DNA of 64,000 nt from Nesterenkonia lutea (lineage in GTDB: Bacteria > Actinomycetota > Actinomycetes > Actinomycetales > Micrococcaceae). Where the stretch lies: positions 2,666,001-2,730,000 of the forward strand of contig NZ_JADBED010000001.1 of assembly GCF_014873955.1 (NCBI RefSeq), read 5' to 3'. The translations under genes were made by a program, and so were the position numbers. Numbering within the stretch: position 1 is the first letter of the stretch; each line of letters begins with the position of its first letter. The notes under the pieces are model-generated. The model worked only from the letters and a program-made list of their open reading frames with translations. It did not search any database and had not been told where the DNA came from. Shown one piece after another: positions 8,699 through 17,979 of this stretch.

Positions 8699-9928
8699 GT
8701 GACCGAGTCGACCGAAGTCCAGCCATCGAGCACCGGAGCCGAGTCCGCTCCGCTGCGCGTCGCGATCATCGGCCATGCCTTCATGGGCGTGGCTCATGCC
8801 CACGCCTGGAGGACGGCGCCGAGGTTCTTCCCGATGGCGCGTGCCCCGCAGGTCACAGTGCTCGTCGGTCGGGACGAGGTGCGCACCCGGGCGGCGGCCG
8901 ATCGTCTGGAGATCGACCAGATCGAGACAGACTGGCGCCGCGCCGTCGAACGCGATGACGTCGACGTCATCGACATCTGCACCCCGGGGGACACCCACGC
9001 GGAGATCGCACTGGCTGCTCTGGCGGCGGGCAAGCACGTGCTGTGTGAGAAGCCGCTGGCGAATTCGGTGGCCGAGGCGGAGGCCATGACTGCCGCGGCC
9101 GAGAAGGCGGCGACCGAAGGTGTGCGCAGCTTCTGCGGATTCAGCTACCGCCGCACTCCTGCGCTGGCGCTGGCGAAGCGCTTCGTGGACGAGGGTCGAC
9201 TGGGCGAGATCCGACATGTTCGGGCGCAGTATCTCCAGGACTGGCTCAGTGACGCGGACGCTCCGCTGAACTGGCGGCTGGACAGAGAGAAGGCAGGCAG
9301 CGGGGCGCTCGGAGACATCGGCGCGCACTCCGTGGACGCGGCCCAGTGGGTGTCCGGGCAGCTCATCGACGGGGTCTCCGCCATGATGCACACCTTCGTG
9401 GACTCCCGACCCCTCGCCGGCACCGCCGAAGGTCTGGGCGGCAGCGCGGCCGCCGGAGCGGAGCGGGGCCCGGTGACCGTCGATGACGCCGCCGCCTTCA
9501 CCGCCCGGTTCAGCGGCGGCGCGATCGGTGTCTTCGAGGCGACGCGGTTCGCCCTGGGGCGGCGCAATGCCAACCGGCTGGAGATCAACGGCAGCGCGGG
9601 TTCCGTCGCCTTCGACTTCGAGCAGATGAACCAGCTCGAGTATTTCGACGGGCGTGACGATCAGGCGGCCCAGGGCTTCCGGACCATCCAGGTCACCGAC
9701 GCCGTCCACCCCTACACCGATCACTGGTGGCCGGTGGGACATGGCCTGGGCTACGGGGATCTCTTCGTGCACCAGGTGGCCGACGTCGTCGCGGCGCTGG
9801 AGACGGACACCGCCCCGCGCCCCGACTTCGGCGAGGCCCTTCAGGTCCAGCGGGTGCTCCATGCGGTGGAGTCCAGCGCCGCCGAGAGCAGCCGGTACAC
9901 CACGGTGGCACGCACCGCGCAGGCATAA
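8699..9928 (+). CDS. Gfo/Idh/MocA family oxidoreductase
   Basis: 409 residues from GTG 8699 (AGGGAG about 8 bases upstream). An N-terminal Rossmann domain starts VAIIGHAFMG, a slightly irregular glycine pattern, and contains DVIDICTPGDTHAEIALAAL and the conserved CEKPL (near residue 120) whose lysine takes part in catalysis in this family. SGALGDIGAHSVDAAQW around residue 210 carries the usual Asp and His. The family uses NAD(P) to oxidise or reduce sugars and inositols, including 3-keto-sugar formation. It is followed by a ThuA protein and a second Gfo/Idh enzyme, an arrangement seen in disaccharide 3-keto pathways. The substrate is not readable from sequence. Confidence 0.88.
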   Translation: MTESTEVQPSSTGAESAPLRVAIIGHAFMGVAHAHAWRTAPRFFPMARAPQVTVLVGRDEVRTRAAADRLEIDQIETDWRRAVERDDVDVIDICTPGDTHAEIALAALAAGKHVLCEKPLANSVAEAEAMTAAAEKAATEGVRSFCGFSYRRTPALALAKRFVDEGRLGEIRHVRAQYLQDWLSDADAPLNWRLDREKAGSGALGDIGAHSVDAAQWVSGQLIDGVSAMMHTFVDSRPLAGTAEGLGGSAAAGAERGPVTVDDAAAFTARFSGGAIGVFEATRFALGRRNANRLEINGSAGSVAFDFEQMNQLEYFDGRDDQAAQGFRTIQVTDAVHPYTDHWWPVGHGLGYGDLFVHQVADVVAALETDTAPRPDFGEALQVQRVLHAVESSAAESSRYTTVARTAQA

Positions 9929-10000
9929 CAGGCTGGACCGGCCGATCGAGACCCGAGTCGCTGCCCTGAACGACTCCGAAAACACGAGACTGGAGAGACC

Positions 10001-10693
10001 ATGACCAGAAGAGCGCTCATCGTCCGCGGCGGCTGGGACGGGCATCAGCCCGTGGAGACCACCGAGATGTTCCTGCCGTTCCTGCAGGAGAACGGTTACG
10101 AAATCCAGATCCATGAGTCTCCGGAGGTCTACTCCGACGCCTCCACGATGGATGCCGTGGACCTGATCGTGCAGTGCATGACCATGTCCACCATCGAGAA
10201 GGACCAGGTCGCCGGGCTCCGCGCGGCCGTGGCGGGGGGCGCCGGTCTGGCAGGCTGGCATGGCGGCATCGCGGACTCCTACCGGGCCAGCGATCAGTAC
10301 CTGCAGCTGATCGGCGGGCAGTTCGCGCACCACCCAGCGGTCCATCCCGATGAGCGGACCGGCGAACAGTCCGACTACTACACACCACATCGCATCGACA
10401 TCCTCCCCGAGGCCGCCGAGCATCCGATCACACAGGGCATCGAGAGCTTCGATCTGGTCACCGAGCAGTACTGGGTGCTCCATGATCAGCTGATCGACGT
10501 GCTCGCCACCACCACGCTGCCCAAGCGCGAGTTCGACGATTGGGAGAAGCCGCACGTGAATCCCGCGATCTGGACCAGGCGGTGGGGCCGCGGCAGAGTC
10601 TTCGTCTCCACCCCGGGGCACCGCGTCGAGGTGCTGGCGAACCCGAACGTGCGCACCATGATCGAGCGCGGCATGCTGTGGGCCAGCCGGTGA
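10001..10693 (+). CDS. ThuA domain-containing protein
   Basis: 230 residues with a glutamine-amidotransferase-like fold: an RGGWDGHQP start, VDLIVQCMTMS and the GWHGGIADSY segment near residue 85 that marks ThuA-like proteins. In rhizobia ThuA and ThuB work on trehalose and related disaccharides by a 3-keto route, ThuB being a Gfo/Idh enzyme. Here it is framed by two Gfo/Idh/MocA genes, the second overlapping it by four bases (GTGA), so the three very probably act together. AGAGACC precedes ATG 10001 at good spacing. It has no signal peptide. Confidence 0.88.
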   Translation: MTRRALIVRGGWDGHQPVETTEMFLPFLQENGYEIQIHESPEVYSDASTMDAVDLIVQCMTMSTIEKDQVAGLRAAVAGGAGLAGWHGGIADSYRASDQYLQLIGGQFAHHPAVHPDERTGEQSDYYTPHRIDILPEAAEHPITQGIESFDLVTEQYWVLHDQLIDVLATTTLPKREFDDWEKPHVNPAIWTRRWGRGRVFVSTPGHRVEVLANPNVRTMIERGMLWASR

Positions 10694-11799
10694 ACGGCGG
10701 ACCAGCGCCAGCGCGACGGCTCAGTGTCGGGCTCATCGGGGCCGGCAACATCAGCGGCCAGTACATCGAGACGCTGAATCGGCTGGACGACCTGCATCTG
10801 CTCGCCGTGGCAGATCTGGACCTGGACCGCGCCCGTCAGGTGGCGGAGACCGGCAGGGCACATGGGATGAGCGTCGAGGAGCTGCTGGCGAGCCCGGACG
10901 TGGAAGCGGTCATCAACCTGACGATCCCGCGCGCCCATGCGGAGACCTCCCTGGCCGCCATCGCAGCCGGCAAGGGCGTCTACGTGGAGAAGCCCTTCGC
11001 CGCCACGGTGGCGGAGGGCCGGGCGATGTTGGCCGCCGCAGAGGCCAGCGGGGTGGTCATGGGCAGCGCTCCGGACACCGTGCTCGGAACCGGTGTGCAG
11101 ACAGCACGGGCGGCTGTGGATGCTGGGCTCATCGGCACTCCGATGAGCGCGGTGGCCACCATGGTCACCCCGGGCCACGAGCGCTGGCACCCGAACCCGG
11201 ACTTCTACTATCAGCCCGGCGGCGGACCGCTGCTGGACATGGGTCCCTACTACGTCACGAGCCTCATCACCCTGCTGGGCCCCGTGACCTCGGTGATCGG
11301 CGCCGCCAGCGCCACGCGGTCCGAGCGCGAGATCGGCTCAGGACCGCGCGCCGGGGAACGTGTGCCGGTCACCACCCCGAGCCACATCACCGGGGCGCTG
11401 ATCCACGCATCAGGCGCGATCTCGACATTGGTGATGAGCTTCGACGGCACGGCCAGCCAGGCGCCTCCCATCGAGGTGCACGGCACTGAGGCCTCGCTGT
11501 CGGTCCCGGACCCGAATCACTTCGCCGGAGAGGTGCAGCTGGCGCACGCTCGGGGCGAGTGGCAGTCCCTGGAGGTCGCCGGCGGCTACGTCGGCGCCGC
11601 GCGAGGCTATGGTCTCGCGGACCTGCTGTGGTCTGGAGCCTTCGACGGCGACCCCACGCTCGGCCGGGCCCAGGGCGCCCTGGGACTGCATGTGCTGGAG
11701 GTGATGTCCGGGGTGCTCACCGCCGCGGAGACCGGCGCCTCGGTGACGATCAGCTCGCGGGCGGACCGACCGAGCGCCGTGCCGCTGGACCAGCGCTGA
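10690..11799 (+). CDS. Gfo/Idh/MocA family oxidoreductase
   Basis: 369 residues from GTG 10690, which overlaps the TGA of the ThuA gene; a longer frame begins inside that gene and is rejected. The Rossmann start is textbook (VGLIGAGNISGQY), with YVEKPFAATVAEG at about residue 100 supplying the catalytic lysine and GGGPLLDMGPYYV supplying the conserved Asp. It is only distantly related to the Gfo/Idh protein at 8699, so it is not a recent duplicate. Translational coupling to ThuA indicates a joint role, presumably oxidation or reduction at a sugar hydroxyl. Confidence 0.88.
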   Translation: MNGGPAPARRLSVGLIGAGNISGQYIETLNRLDDLHLLAVADLDLDRARQVAETGRAHGMSVEELLASPDVEAVINLTIPRAHAETSLAAIAAGKGVYVEKPFAATVAEGRAMLAAAEASGVVMGSAPDTVLGTGVQTARAAVDAGLIGTPMSAVATMVTPGHERWHPNPDFYYQPGGGPLLDMGPYYVTSLITLLGPVTSVIGAASATRSEREIGSGPRAGERVPVTTPSHITGALIHASGAISTLVMSFDGTASQAPPIEVHGTEASLSVPDPNHFAGEVQLAHARGEWQSLEVAGGYVGAARGYGLADLLWSGAFDGDPTLGRAQGALGLHVLEVMSGVLTAAETGASVTISSRADRPSAVPLDQR

Positions 11800-11847
11800 A
11801 GTCGCACCGGCGCGTCACGGCCGTCGGTGCGCGCCTAAGCTTGAGCC

Positions 11848-12915
11848 ATGACGCCACCCAGCACCCGGCCCACCATGCGCGACGTCGCCGAGCGCGCAGG
11901 GGTGTCCCCGAAGACTGTGTCCAATGTCCTGACGGGCACCGCCCAGGTTCGGGAGCCCACGCGGCTGCGCGTGGAGCTGGCCATGCGAGAGCTCGACTTC
12001 GTCCCCAACTTCAGTGCTCGGGGGCTCCGCAATGGCAGGACCGGAGTCATCGGACTGGCGCTGCCCGACCTCCGGACGGCGTTCTCCGCCAGCATCACAC
12101 ATGCGGTGGTGGAGGCCGCCCATGCTCGTGGCCTGGTGGTGCAGGTGGAGGAGACGGCCGCCGAGCCCGCGCGCGAGCACGATCTCGTGACGCGTGCCCG
12201 TACGCACCAGATCGACGGCATGATCCTGAATCCTGTGCGTCTGCAGGACAGTGTGGTCGAGCACCTGGACCACCTGCCTCCGATCGTCCTGATCGGTGAG
12301 GTGGAACAGCACCGTACGGACCGGGTCTTCATCGACTCCAGAGCTGCGGCAAGCGAGGCGGTGCTTCACCTGGTTGCCAACGGGGCACGAAGAATCGTGG
12401 CGCTCGGTGGTGCCGAGGCCGGGGCCGTCTCGGGCAAAGCCACCGTGGGACAGCGGCTGCGCGGCTATCTGGACGCGCTGACTGAGTCCGGCCTGCCGCG
12501 GGACGCGTCCCTGGAGATCGAGGTCCCCGAGTGGACGATCACGGGCGGCGCTGCGGGAATGCGCGAGATCCTGGATCGGCGCGTCGAGTTCGACGCGGTG
12601 CTCGCCTTCACGGACTCCATAGGACTGGGAGCCCTGCACGAGCTGGATCAAGCGGGCCTCAGCGTTCCGGCTGACGTTCTGATCTGCGGATTCGACGACG
12701 TCGAACATGCTCGATATGCGGGAACACCATTGACCACCATCGGCTTCGATCATGTTGGCTATGCAGGGGCGGCGTTGGACCTGCTCGCCACACGTGTGGC
12801 TGATCGTTCCTTGGAGCCGCGAGCTCAGACGATTCCCCACGAGCTGCTCGTCCGAGCGAGCACGGCCGGCCCTCCCGCAGGAAGCGGAAGAAGGAATTCA
12901 CCCGAACTGGTGTGA
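11848..12915 (+). CDS. LacI family transcriptional regulator
   Basis: 355 residues. The N-terminal helix-turn-helix (TMRDVAERAGVSPKTVSNVL, residues 9-28) and hinge are classic LacI; the rest is a periplasmic-binding-protein-like ligand domain with AVLAFTDSIGLGALHEL and LICGFDDVEHARY near the end. It lies 105 bases before an ABC sugar importer that is preceded by a perfect 16-base palindrome with a central CG (12949-12964), the expected kind of LacI operator. The parsimonious reading is repression of that importer and possibly the GH51 gene, relieved by an imported sugar. Confidence 0.93.
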   Translation: MTPPSTRPTMRDVAERAGVSPKTVSNVLTGTAQVREPTRLRVELAMRELDFVPNFSARGLRNGRTGVIGLALPDLRTAFSASITHAVVEAAHARGLVVQVEETAAEPAREHDLVTRARTHQIDGMILNPVRLQDSVVEHLDHLPPIVLIGEVEQHRTDRVFIDSRAAASEAVLHLVANGARRIVALGGAEAGAVSGKATVGQRLRGYLDALTESGLPRDASLEIEVPEWTITGGAAGMREILDRRVEFDAVLAFTDSIGLGALHELDQAGLSVPADVLICGFDDVEHARYAGTPLTTIGFDHVGYAGAALDLLATRVADRSLEPRAQTIPHELLVRASTAGPPAGSGRRNSPELV

Positions 12916-12948
12916 TTCAGGACACATCTATGTAGCATGGACGCAGTC

Positions 12949-12964
12949 TTTACATCGATGTAAA
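12949..12964. promoter_or_regulatory. Perfect palindromic LacI-type operator
   Basis: TTTACATCGATGTAAA is an exact 16-base palindrome with a central CG, the shape of LacI-family operators. It sits between the LacI gene and the ABC importer it probably controls, 57 bases before ATG 13021. A possible -10 (TAGCAT, 12933-12938) lies just upstream, so bound repressor would cover the transcription start. Confidence 0.75.
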
Positions 12965-13020
12965 AGACGCGGGCTCCGGATGGTGGAGCTTGATTCCGCG
13001 TACGTCCGGAGTGGTTACTC

Positions 13021-14346
13021 ATGATCGACACACGCATCAACCGCCGCAGCGTCCTCGCCGGGGGTCTGGCAGCGGCAGGTATGGCAGCTCTCGCGGGCTG
13101 CACCCCGGCTCAGAGTTCACAGACGACCACCCTGCAGTTCTGGCACCTGCTCAGCGGCGGAGACGGCGTCGCGCTTCAGGGGCTGATCGACCAGGTCAAT
13201 GCCTCGCACTCGGAATTCCATGTGCGTCCCACCGTGCTGGCATGGGGCGCCCCTTACTACACGAAGCTCTCGATGGCGGGAGCTGGCGGGCGGGCTCCTG
13301 AGCTTGCGGTCATGCACTCGTCTCGTGTTCCCGGCTACGTCCCCGGAGGACTGTTGGATCCTTGGGACCTCGAGCGGCTCAGCGCGCTGGGCGTGGATGA
13401 ATCGACATTCACCGAACCCGTCTGGAGCTCGAGCGTCGTCGACGGTCAGCTCTACAGCGTTGCGCTGGATGCTCATCCGTTCATCGCCCTGTACAACACC
13501 GAGATCTGCGAAGAAGCCGGCGCCCTGGACTCGGATGGGCGGCTGCTGCGCCCGGACAATCCGGAGGACTTCTTCGAGATGTGCCGAGAGATCGCCGGGG
13601 TCACCGGAGCCCATGGGCTCTCCTACGGGTTCATCGGCGACGGAATGCAGATGTGGCGCCTCTTCTACACGCTCTACTGCCAGCACGGCGAGCGGATGAC
13701 CTTTCCGGAAGGGGGCACGGTGGAGGTCGATGAGGATGCCTTCATCGCCTCGCTGGAGTTCATGCACACCCTGGCCGACGGCGAGATCACCGCGGAGCGC
13801 GGAACCATCGACTCCGCCATCGCCGAGTTTGCGGCCCAGCGCTCCGGCATCCATTTCACCGGAGTGTGGGAGCTGCCGGCCATGCAGTCTGCCGGAGTCC
13901 CGGTGGGGGCCACCATGATTCCACCCTTCTTCGGTGAGGAGGCCGTCTACGCGGACTCCCACTCCTTCGTGCTGCCCCATCAGGCGGATCCCGATGAACA
14001 GGCCCGCGAATACACCTACACGGTGGTGGCCGATCTGCTCAAGAATTCGCTGACCTGGGCCGAAGCCGGGCACATCCCGGCCTACCTGCCCATCACGGAG
14101 AAGCCTGAGTATGCGCAGCTGACGCCGCAGTCGAACTACGCGGCTGCTGCGGACCATCTCGTCTATGACCCGGTGGCCTGGTTCACCGGGTCCGGGTCGA
14201 ACTTCGTCCAGCAGTTCGGCCAGATCGTCGGCAATCCAATCGTCTCGGGAAGCGGATATGAAGAGGCCTTGACGCGGTTCCGCAGCTATGTGAACAGTCT
14301 TCTCGCCCAACCCAATCCTGCTGATCCCCAGGGAGAACGGTCATGA
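13021..14346 (+). CDS. Sugar ABC transporter substrate-binding lipoprotein (Tat-type signal)
   Basis: 441 residues. The N-terminus reads INRRSVLAGGLAAAGMAALAGC: a twin-arginine followed by a hydrophobic core and a lipobox with the cysteine near residue 26, so it may leave the cell folded, by Tat, and be lipidated. LQFWHLLSGGDG opens a family-1 sugar-binding domain. Its stop overlaps the start of the first permease gene by four bases (ATGA). The three genes form a complete importer except for the ATPase, which in Gram-positives is often a shared MsmK-type protein encoded elsewhere. The downstream GH51 enzyme suggests an arabino-oligosaccharide as cargo. Confidence 0.92.
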   Translation: MIDTRINRRSVLAGGLAAAGMAALAGCTPAQSSQTTTLQFWHLLSGGDGVALQGLIDQVNASHSEFHVRPTVLAWGAPYYTKLSMAGAGGRAPELAVMHSSRVPGYVPGGLLDPWDLERLSALGVDESTFTEPVWSSSVVDGQLYSVALDAHPFIALYNTEICEEAGALDSDGRLLRPDNPEDFFEMCREIAGVTGAHGLSYGFIGDGMQMWRLFYTLYCQHGERMTFPEGGTVEVDEDAFIASLEFMHTLADGEITAERGTIDSAIAEFAAQRSGIHFTGVWELPAMQSAGVPVGATMIPPFFGEEAVYADSHSFVLPHQADPDEQAREYTYTVVADLLKNSLTWAEAGHIPAYLPITEKPEYAQLTPQSNYAAAADHLVYDPVAWFTGSGSNFVQQFGQIVGNPIVSGSGYEEALTRFRSYVNSLLAQPNPADPQGERS

Positions 14347-15317
14347 CAGACGTGATGGCAAGCCGCAGCGCTGCGGGGCCGGAGCCCGAGGTGACTCCCG
14401 GAGAGGACTCAGGGGGCCGCCGGACCTCGCCCACCCGCGGGCAGGCCAGCCGACGCGGGCAACTCGCAGCCTGGGCCTTCCTGGCTCCGTTCATGGCCGC
14501 CTTCCTGCTCTTTGTGATCTGGCCGCTGATCCACGGCATCGTCCTGTCACTGACGGACCAGTCGCTGACCGGGGCAGGCGGAAGCTTCATCGGCTTCGAG
14601 AACTATTCCGAGGCGCTCTCGGAGCCCGTCATGTGGAGCTCCATCGGGAACACTGTCTGGTTCACCGTCATCACAACGGTGCCGCTGGTGCTGCTGGCGC
14701 TGATCATGGCACTGCTGGTCAACACCGGGCTCCCGGGACAGTGGCTCTGGCGACTGTCCTTCTTCATGCCCTTCCTGCTGGCCTCCACGGTGATCTCGCA
14801 GATCTGGGTCTGGATCTTCAACCCGGAGATCGGCGCGGCGAACGAGATCCTCTCCGCGGTCGGACTCGAACCCATCGCCTGGCTGCAGACCGCGAACGTC
14901 GACCTGATCTCGATCGCCATTGCGACCATCTGGTGGACGGTGGGATTCAACTTCCTGCTCTACCTCGCGGCGCTGCAGAACATCCCCGACCTGCAGTATG
15001 AGGCTGCTGCGGTGGACGGCGCGGGGCGCTGGCGACAGCTGTTCTCGATCACCATTCCCCAGCTCGGACCGGTCACCGGAGTCATTCTGGTTCTGCAGAT
15101 GCTGGCCTCGCTGAAGCTCTTCGACCAGGCCTACCAGATGATGGAGGGCGGCTCCTCGGAGACCTCCCGGCCCATCGTCCAGTACATCTTCGAGGCGGGC
15201 TTCGTCGGCTACAGGTTCGGCTATGCCTCTGCCATCTCCTATATCTTCTTCGTCCTGATCCTCATCGTCGGGATCTTCCAGATGGTCGTGCTCCGCCATC
15301 GAAAGGCAGACTCATGA
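14343..15317 (+). CDS. Sugar ABC transporter permease (MalF/UgpA type)
   Basis: 324 residues with a polar, charged N-terminal tail of about 40 residues and six predicted membrane helices, starting with LAAWAFLAPFMAAFLLFVIW. The binding-protein-dependent permease signature, EAAAVDGAGRWRQLFSITIPQLGP, lies near residue 220 and docks on the ATPase. It overlaps both neighbours by four bases (ATGA), so the operon is translationally coupled. Confidence 0.93.
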   Translation: MTDVMASRSAAGPEPEVTPGEDSGGRRTSPTRGQASRRGQLAAWAFLAPFMAAFLLFVIWPLIHGIVLSLTDQSLTGAGGSFIGFENYSEALSEPVMWSSIGNTVWFTVITTVPLVLLALIMALLVNTGLPGQWLWRLSFFMPFLLASTVISQIWVWIFNPEIGAANEILSAVGLEPIAWLQTANVDLISIAIATIWWTVGFNFLLYLAALQNIPDLQYEAAAVDGAGRWRQLFSITIPQLGPVTGVILVLQMLASLKLFDQAYQMMEGGSSETSRPIVQYIFEAGFVGYRFGYASAISYIFFVLILIVGIFQMVVLRHRKADS

Positions 15318-16243
15318 GTTCCACAGTCACCGCCACCAGGACCGATGCCGCGCCTGTCGACGTCGCAGAGGTCGACGTCACCAACGTCCGACGGACGAAC
15401 CGGCTGCCCGGAGAGAAGCCGCTCGGCATCGCTCGGGTCCTGGCGTTCGCCGCGCTGGCATTCATGGCGCTGCTCTGGCTGCTCCCGGTCTTGTGGGCGA
15501 TCATCACCTCCTTCAAGACCGAAGCCGATGCCGCCTCCGGGGGGCTGGATCTGATCGGGCCCAGCGGTTTCACCACCCAGGCCTTCGAGGCGATCCTCTC
15601 GCAGGGCAACGTATATATCTGGGCCCTCAACAGCCTCTGGACCTCAGCGGTGATCACGCTCATCACGGTGACGATCTCGGCGCTGGCCGCCTATGCGTTC
15701 TCCCGGCTCGATTTCAAAGGCAGTCGCTGGATCTTCCTGGCGATCATCGCCTCGATCATCGTGCCCCCGCAGGCGCTGATCATCCCGCTGTACTACCAGA
15801 TGCTGACCTTCAACATGGTGGACACCTACTGGGGTCTGATCCTTCCGCAGATCGTGATGGCACCGATCATCTTCATCTTGAAGAAGTTCTTCGATGCGGT
15901 ACCCGTGGAGCTTGAAGATGCCGCCCGGGTCGACGGCGCAGGGCGGCTGCGGGTGTTCTTCTCGGTGGTGCTCCCGCTCTCGCGACCGATCCTCGGGGCT
16001 GTCTCGATCTTCGTCTTCATCCAGGCGTGGAACAACTTCCTGTGGCCCTTCCTGATCATCAACGACACCACGCTGATGACGCTGCCGGTGGGGCTGCAAA
16101 CCGTGCTGAGCGCCTACGGGGTGCAGTACTCCCAGGTCATGGCCCAGGCCGTGCTTGCGGCCCTTCCCCTGGTGGTCGTCTTCCTCTTCTATCAGCGTCA
16201 GATCGTCAAGGGGGTCGCCACCACCGGCTTCGGCGGACAGTGA
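15314..16243 (+). CDS. Sugar ABC transporter permease (MalG type)
   Basis: 309 residues with six membrane helices beginning VLAFAALAFMALLWLLPVLW and an EDAARVDGAGRLRVFFSVVL coupling motif near residue 200. It is the partner of the permease before it, with a four-base ATGA overlap. The C-terminal FYQRQIVKGVATTGFGGQ is typical of MalG-like CUT1 permeases. The next gene, 98 bases on, is the GH51 arabinofuranosidase; no terminator was found between them, so they may be one transcript. Confidence 0.93.
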   Translation: MSSTVTATRTDAAPVDVAEVDVTNVRRTNRLPGEKPLGIARVLAFAALAFMALLWLLPVLWAIITSFKTEADAASGGLDLIGPSGFTTQAFEAILSQGNVYIWALNSLWTSAVITLITVTISALAAYAFSRLDFKGSRWIFLAIIASIIVPPQALIIPLYYQMLTFNMVDTYWGLILPQIVMAPIIFILKKFFDAVPVELEDAARVDGAGRLRVFFSVVLPLSRPILGAVSIFVFIQAWNNFLWPFLIINDTTLMTLPVGLQTVLSAYGVQYSQVMAQAVLAALPLVVVFLFYQRQIVKGVATTGFGGQ

Positions 16244-16341
16244 GTCGCCGTGCTGCACCATTGCTGCCTCCCCGCCCCCGCAAGCTTTCCCCTCTTCACC
16301 GCTTTGCCATCTTGACCAGCAGCGCCGATCCAAGGAGCCCC

Positions 16342-17898
16342 ATGTCTCACGCACGTATCACCCTCGACCGCGACTTCACCATCGCTGATGTCCCTGCCCG
16401 CCTGTTCGGCTCCTTCGTGGAGCACATGGGTCGCTGCGTCTACACCGGGATCTACGAGCCCGGACACCCTGAGGCGGATGACCAGGGGTACCGCAAGGAT
16501 GTGATGGCCCTGGCCAAGGAGCTCGGGGCCACTGTGGTGCGCTATCCCGGAGGCAATTTCGTCTCGGGCTACAACTGGGAGGACGGGGTCGGTCCGCGCC
16601 AGGACCGTCCCGTGCGGATCGACGGCGCCTGGCACACCATCGAGACCAACGCCTTCGGTCTGCATGAATTCGTCGAGTGGGCGAGGCGCGCGGACATGGA
16701 GGTCATGGAGGCGATCAACCTGGGCACGCGAGGGGTGGATGAGGCCCGCGCGCTGGTGGAGTACGCCAACCATCCCTCCGGGACCTACTGGTCTGATCTG
16801 CGACGCAAGAACGCCGCGGCGATGGGCACCAGTGAGGAGCCCTTCGGGATCAAGCTGTGGTGCCTGGGCAATGAACTGGACGGACCCTGGCAGATCGGGC
16901 ACAAGACCGCCGAGGAGTACGGGAGGCTCGCGCAGGAGACCGCCAAGGCGATGAAGCTCGTCGATCCGGCTATCGAACTGGTCGCCGTCGGCTCCTCGAA
17001 CCGGCGGATGCCGACCTTCGGCTCCTGGGAGCACACGGTGCTCACCCACGCCTATGAGGAGGTCGACTACATCTCCATGCATGCCTACTACCAGGAGCAC
17101 GACGGCGACGCCGCCTCGTTCCTGGCCGAGGCGGTGGACATGGACGGCTTCATCGAAGGCGTGATCGCCACGGTCGATGCCGTCAAGGCGGCCGGCAAGC
17201 ACTCGAAGCAGATCGACATCTCCTTTGACGAGTGGAACGTCTGGTACCAGGAGGGGCTCGACACCGAGGACCAGCCGGACCAGGTGGCCAAAGGGTGGAA
17301 TACCCATCCGCGGCTCATCGAAGACAAGTACTCGGTCACGGACGCCGTCGTCGTGGGTACGCTGATGCATTCGCTGCTGCGCCATGGTGATCGCGTGCGG
17401 ATCGCCAATCAGGCGCAGCTGGTGAACGTGATCGCTCCGATCCGCTCCGAGGAGGGCGGACCGGCTTGGCGGCAGACCATCTTCTGGCCCTTCGCGCGGA
17501 TCGCGGAGCTGGCCACGGGGGAGATCATGCGGCTCGCAGTGCAGGCTGATCAGGTGCACACTGAACGCTACGGGGATGTGGACGTCGTCGACGCTGCGAG
17601 CACCTATGACGCGGAAGCGGGGACGGTGTCCCTCTTCGTCGCGAACCGAGGCCTCGAGGAGCCCGCCGAGGTATCCCTGGATCTGCGCGGACTGGCGGCG
17701 AAATCGATCCTCCGGGCAGAGGTTCTGCGAATTCCCGAAGGCGGAGACCGGCATGCCGCCAACGACCTCCAGACCCCGGAGGCCGTGGGGCTCGTGCCGT
17801 TGGACGGGATCCGGCTCGAGGAGTCCACTGAGGGTGCCGGAGTGCACCTGAGCCTGCCGGCGCTCTCGTGGTCGGTGGTGCAGCTGAAAGTAGGCTGA
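16342..17898 (+). CDS. GH51 alpha-N-arabinofuranosidase
   Basis: 518 residues from ATG 16342, preceded by AAGGAG at ideal spacing; the frame is open far upstream through the permease gene, but that is not coding. It opens with FGSFVEHMGRCVYTGIYEPG and has VVRYPGGNFVSGYNWEDGVG, both GH51 hallmarks. Glu178 in CLGNELDG is the expected acid/base and Glu297 in SFDEWN the nucleophile of the retaining mechanism; the C-terminal beta domain ends LPALSWSVVQL as in characterised enzymes. Length is normal for the family. No signal peptide: it should release L-arabinose from imported arabino-oligosaccharides in the cytoplasm. Confidence 0.95.
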   Translation: MSHARITLDRDFTIADVPARLFGSFVEHMGRCVYTGIYEPGHPEADDQGYRKDVMALAKELGATVVRYPGGNFVSGYNWEDGVGPRQDRPVRIDGAWHTIETNAFGLHEFVEWARRADMEVMEAINLGTRGVDEARALVEYANHPSGTYWSDLRRKNAAAMGTSEEPFGIKLWCLGNELDGPWQIGHKTAEEYGRLAQETAKAMKLVDPAIELVAVGSSNRRMPTFGSWEHTVLTHAYEEVDYISMHAYYQEHDGDAASFLAEAVDMDGFIEGVIATVDAVKAAGKHSKQIDISFDEWNVWYQEGLDTEDQPDQVAKGWNTHPRLIEDKYSVTDAVVVGTLMHSLLRHGDRVRIANQAQLVNVIAPIRSEEGGPAWRQTIFWPFARIAELATGEIMRLAVQADQVHTERYGDVDVVDAASTYDAEAGTVSLFVANRGLEEPAEVSLDLRGLAAKSILRAEVLRIPEGGDRHAANDLQTPEAVGLVPLDGIRLEESTEGAGVHLSLPALSWSVVQLKVG

Positions 17899-17949
17899 CG
17901 CCGCCCTGTCAGGAGGAGACACTTCCGAGGCGGGGCGACCGTGGCAAGA

Positions 17950-17978
17950 TTGACGAGTGAATCGGGTCACATTAGCGT
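17950..17978 (+). promoter_or_regulatory. Sigma-70-type promoter for the serine hydrolase/GH42 operon
   Basis: TTGACG (17950-17955) and TAGCGT (17973-17978) are spaced by 17 bases, giving a start of transcription near 17985. This makes the ATG at 17979 part of the promoter-operator, and supports translation from ATG 18048. Confidence 0.6.
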
Positions 17979-17979
17979 A

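Noticed and set aside
8543..10621. 692-codon open frame on the minus strand
   Set aside because: It lies wholly opposite well-supported plus-strand genes (Gfo/Idh and ThuA), shows Arg/Gly/His-rich composition typical of antisense frames in GC-rich DNA, and has no family motif.
16198..17970. 590-codon minus-strand frame opposite the GH51 gene
   Set aside because: Antisense artefact of codon bias; the GH51 frame has catalytic motifs and a good ribosome-binding site.
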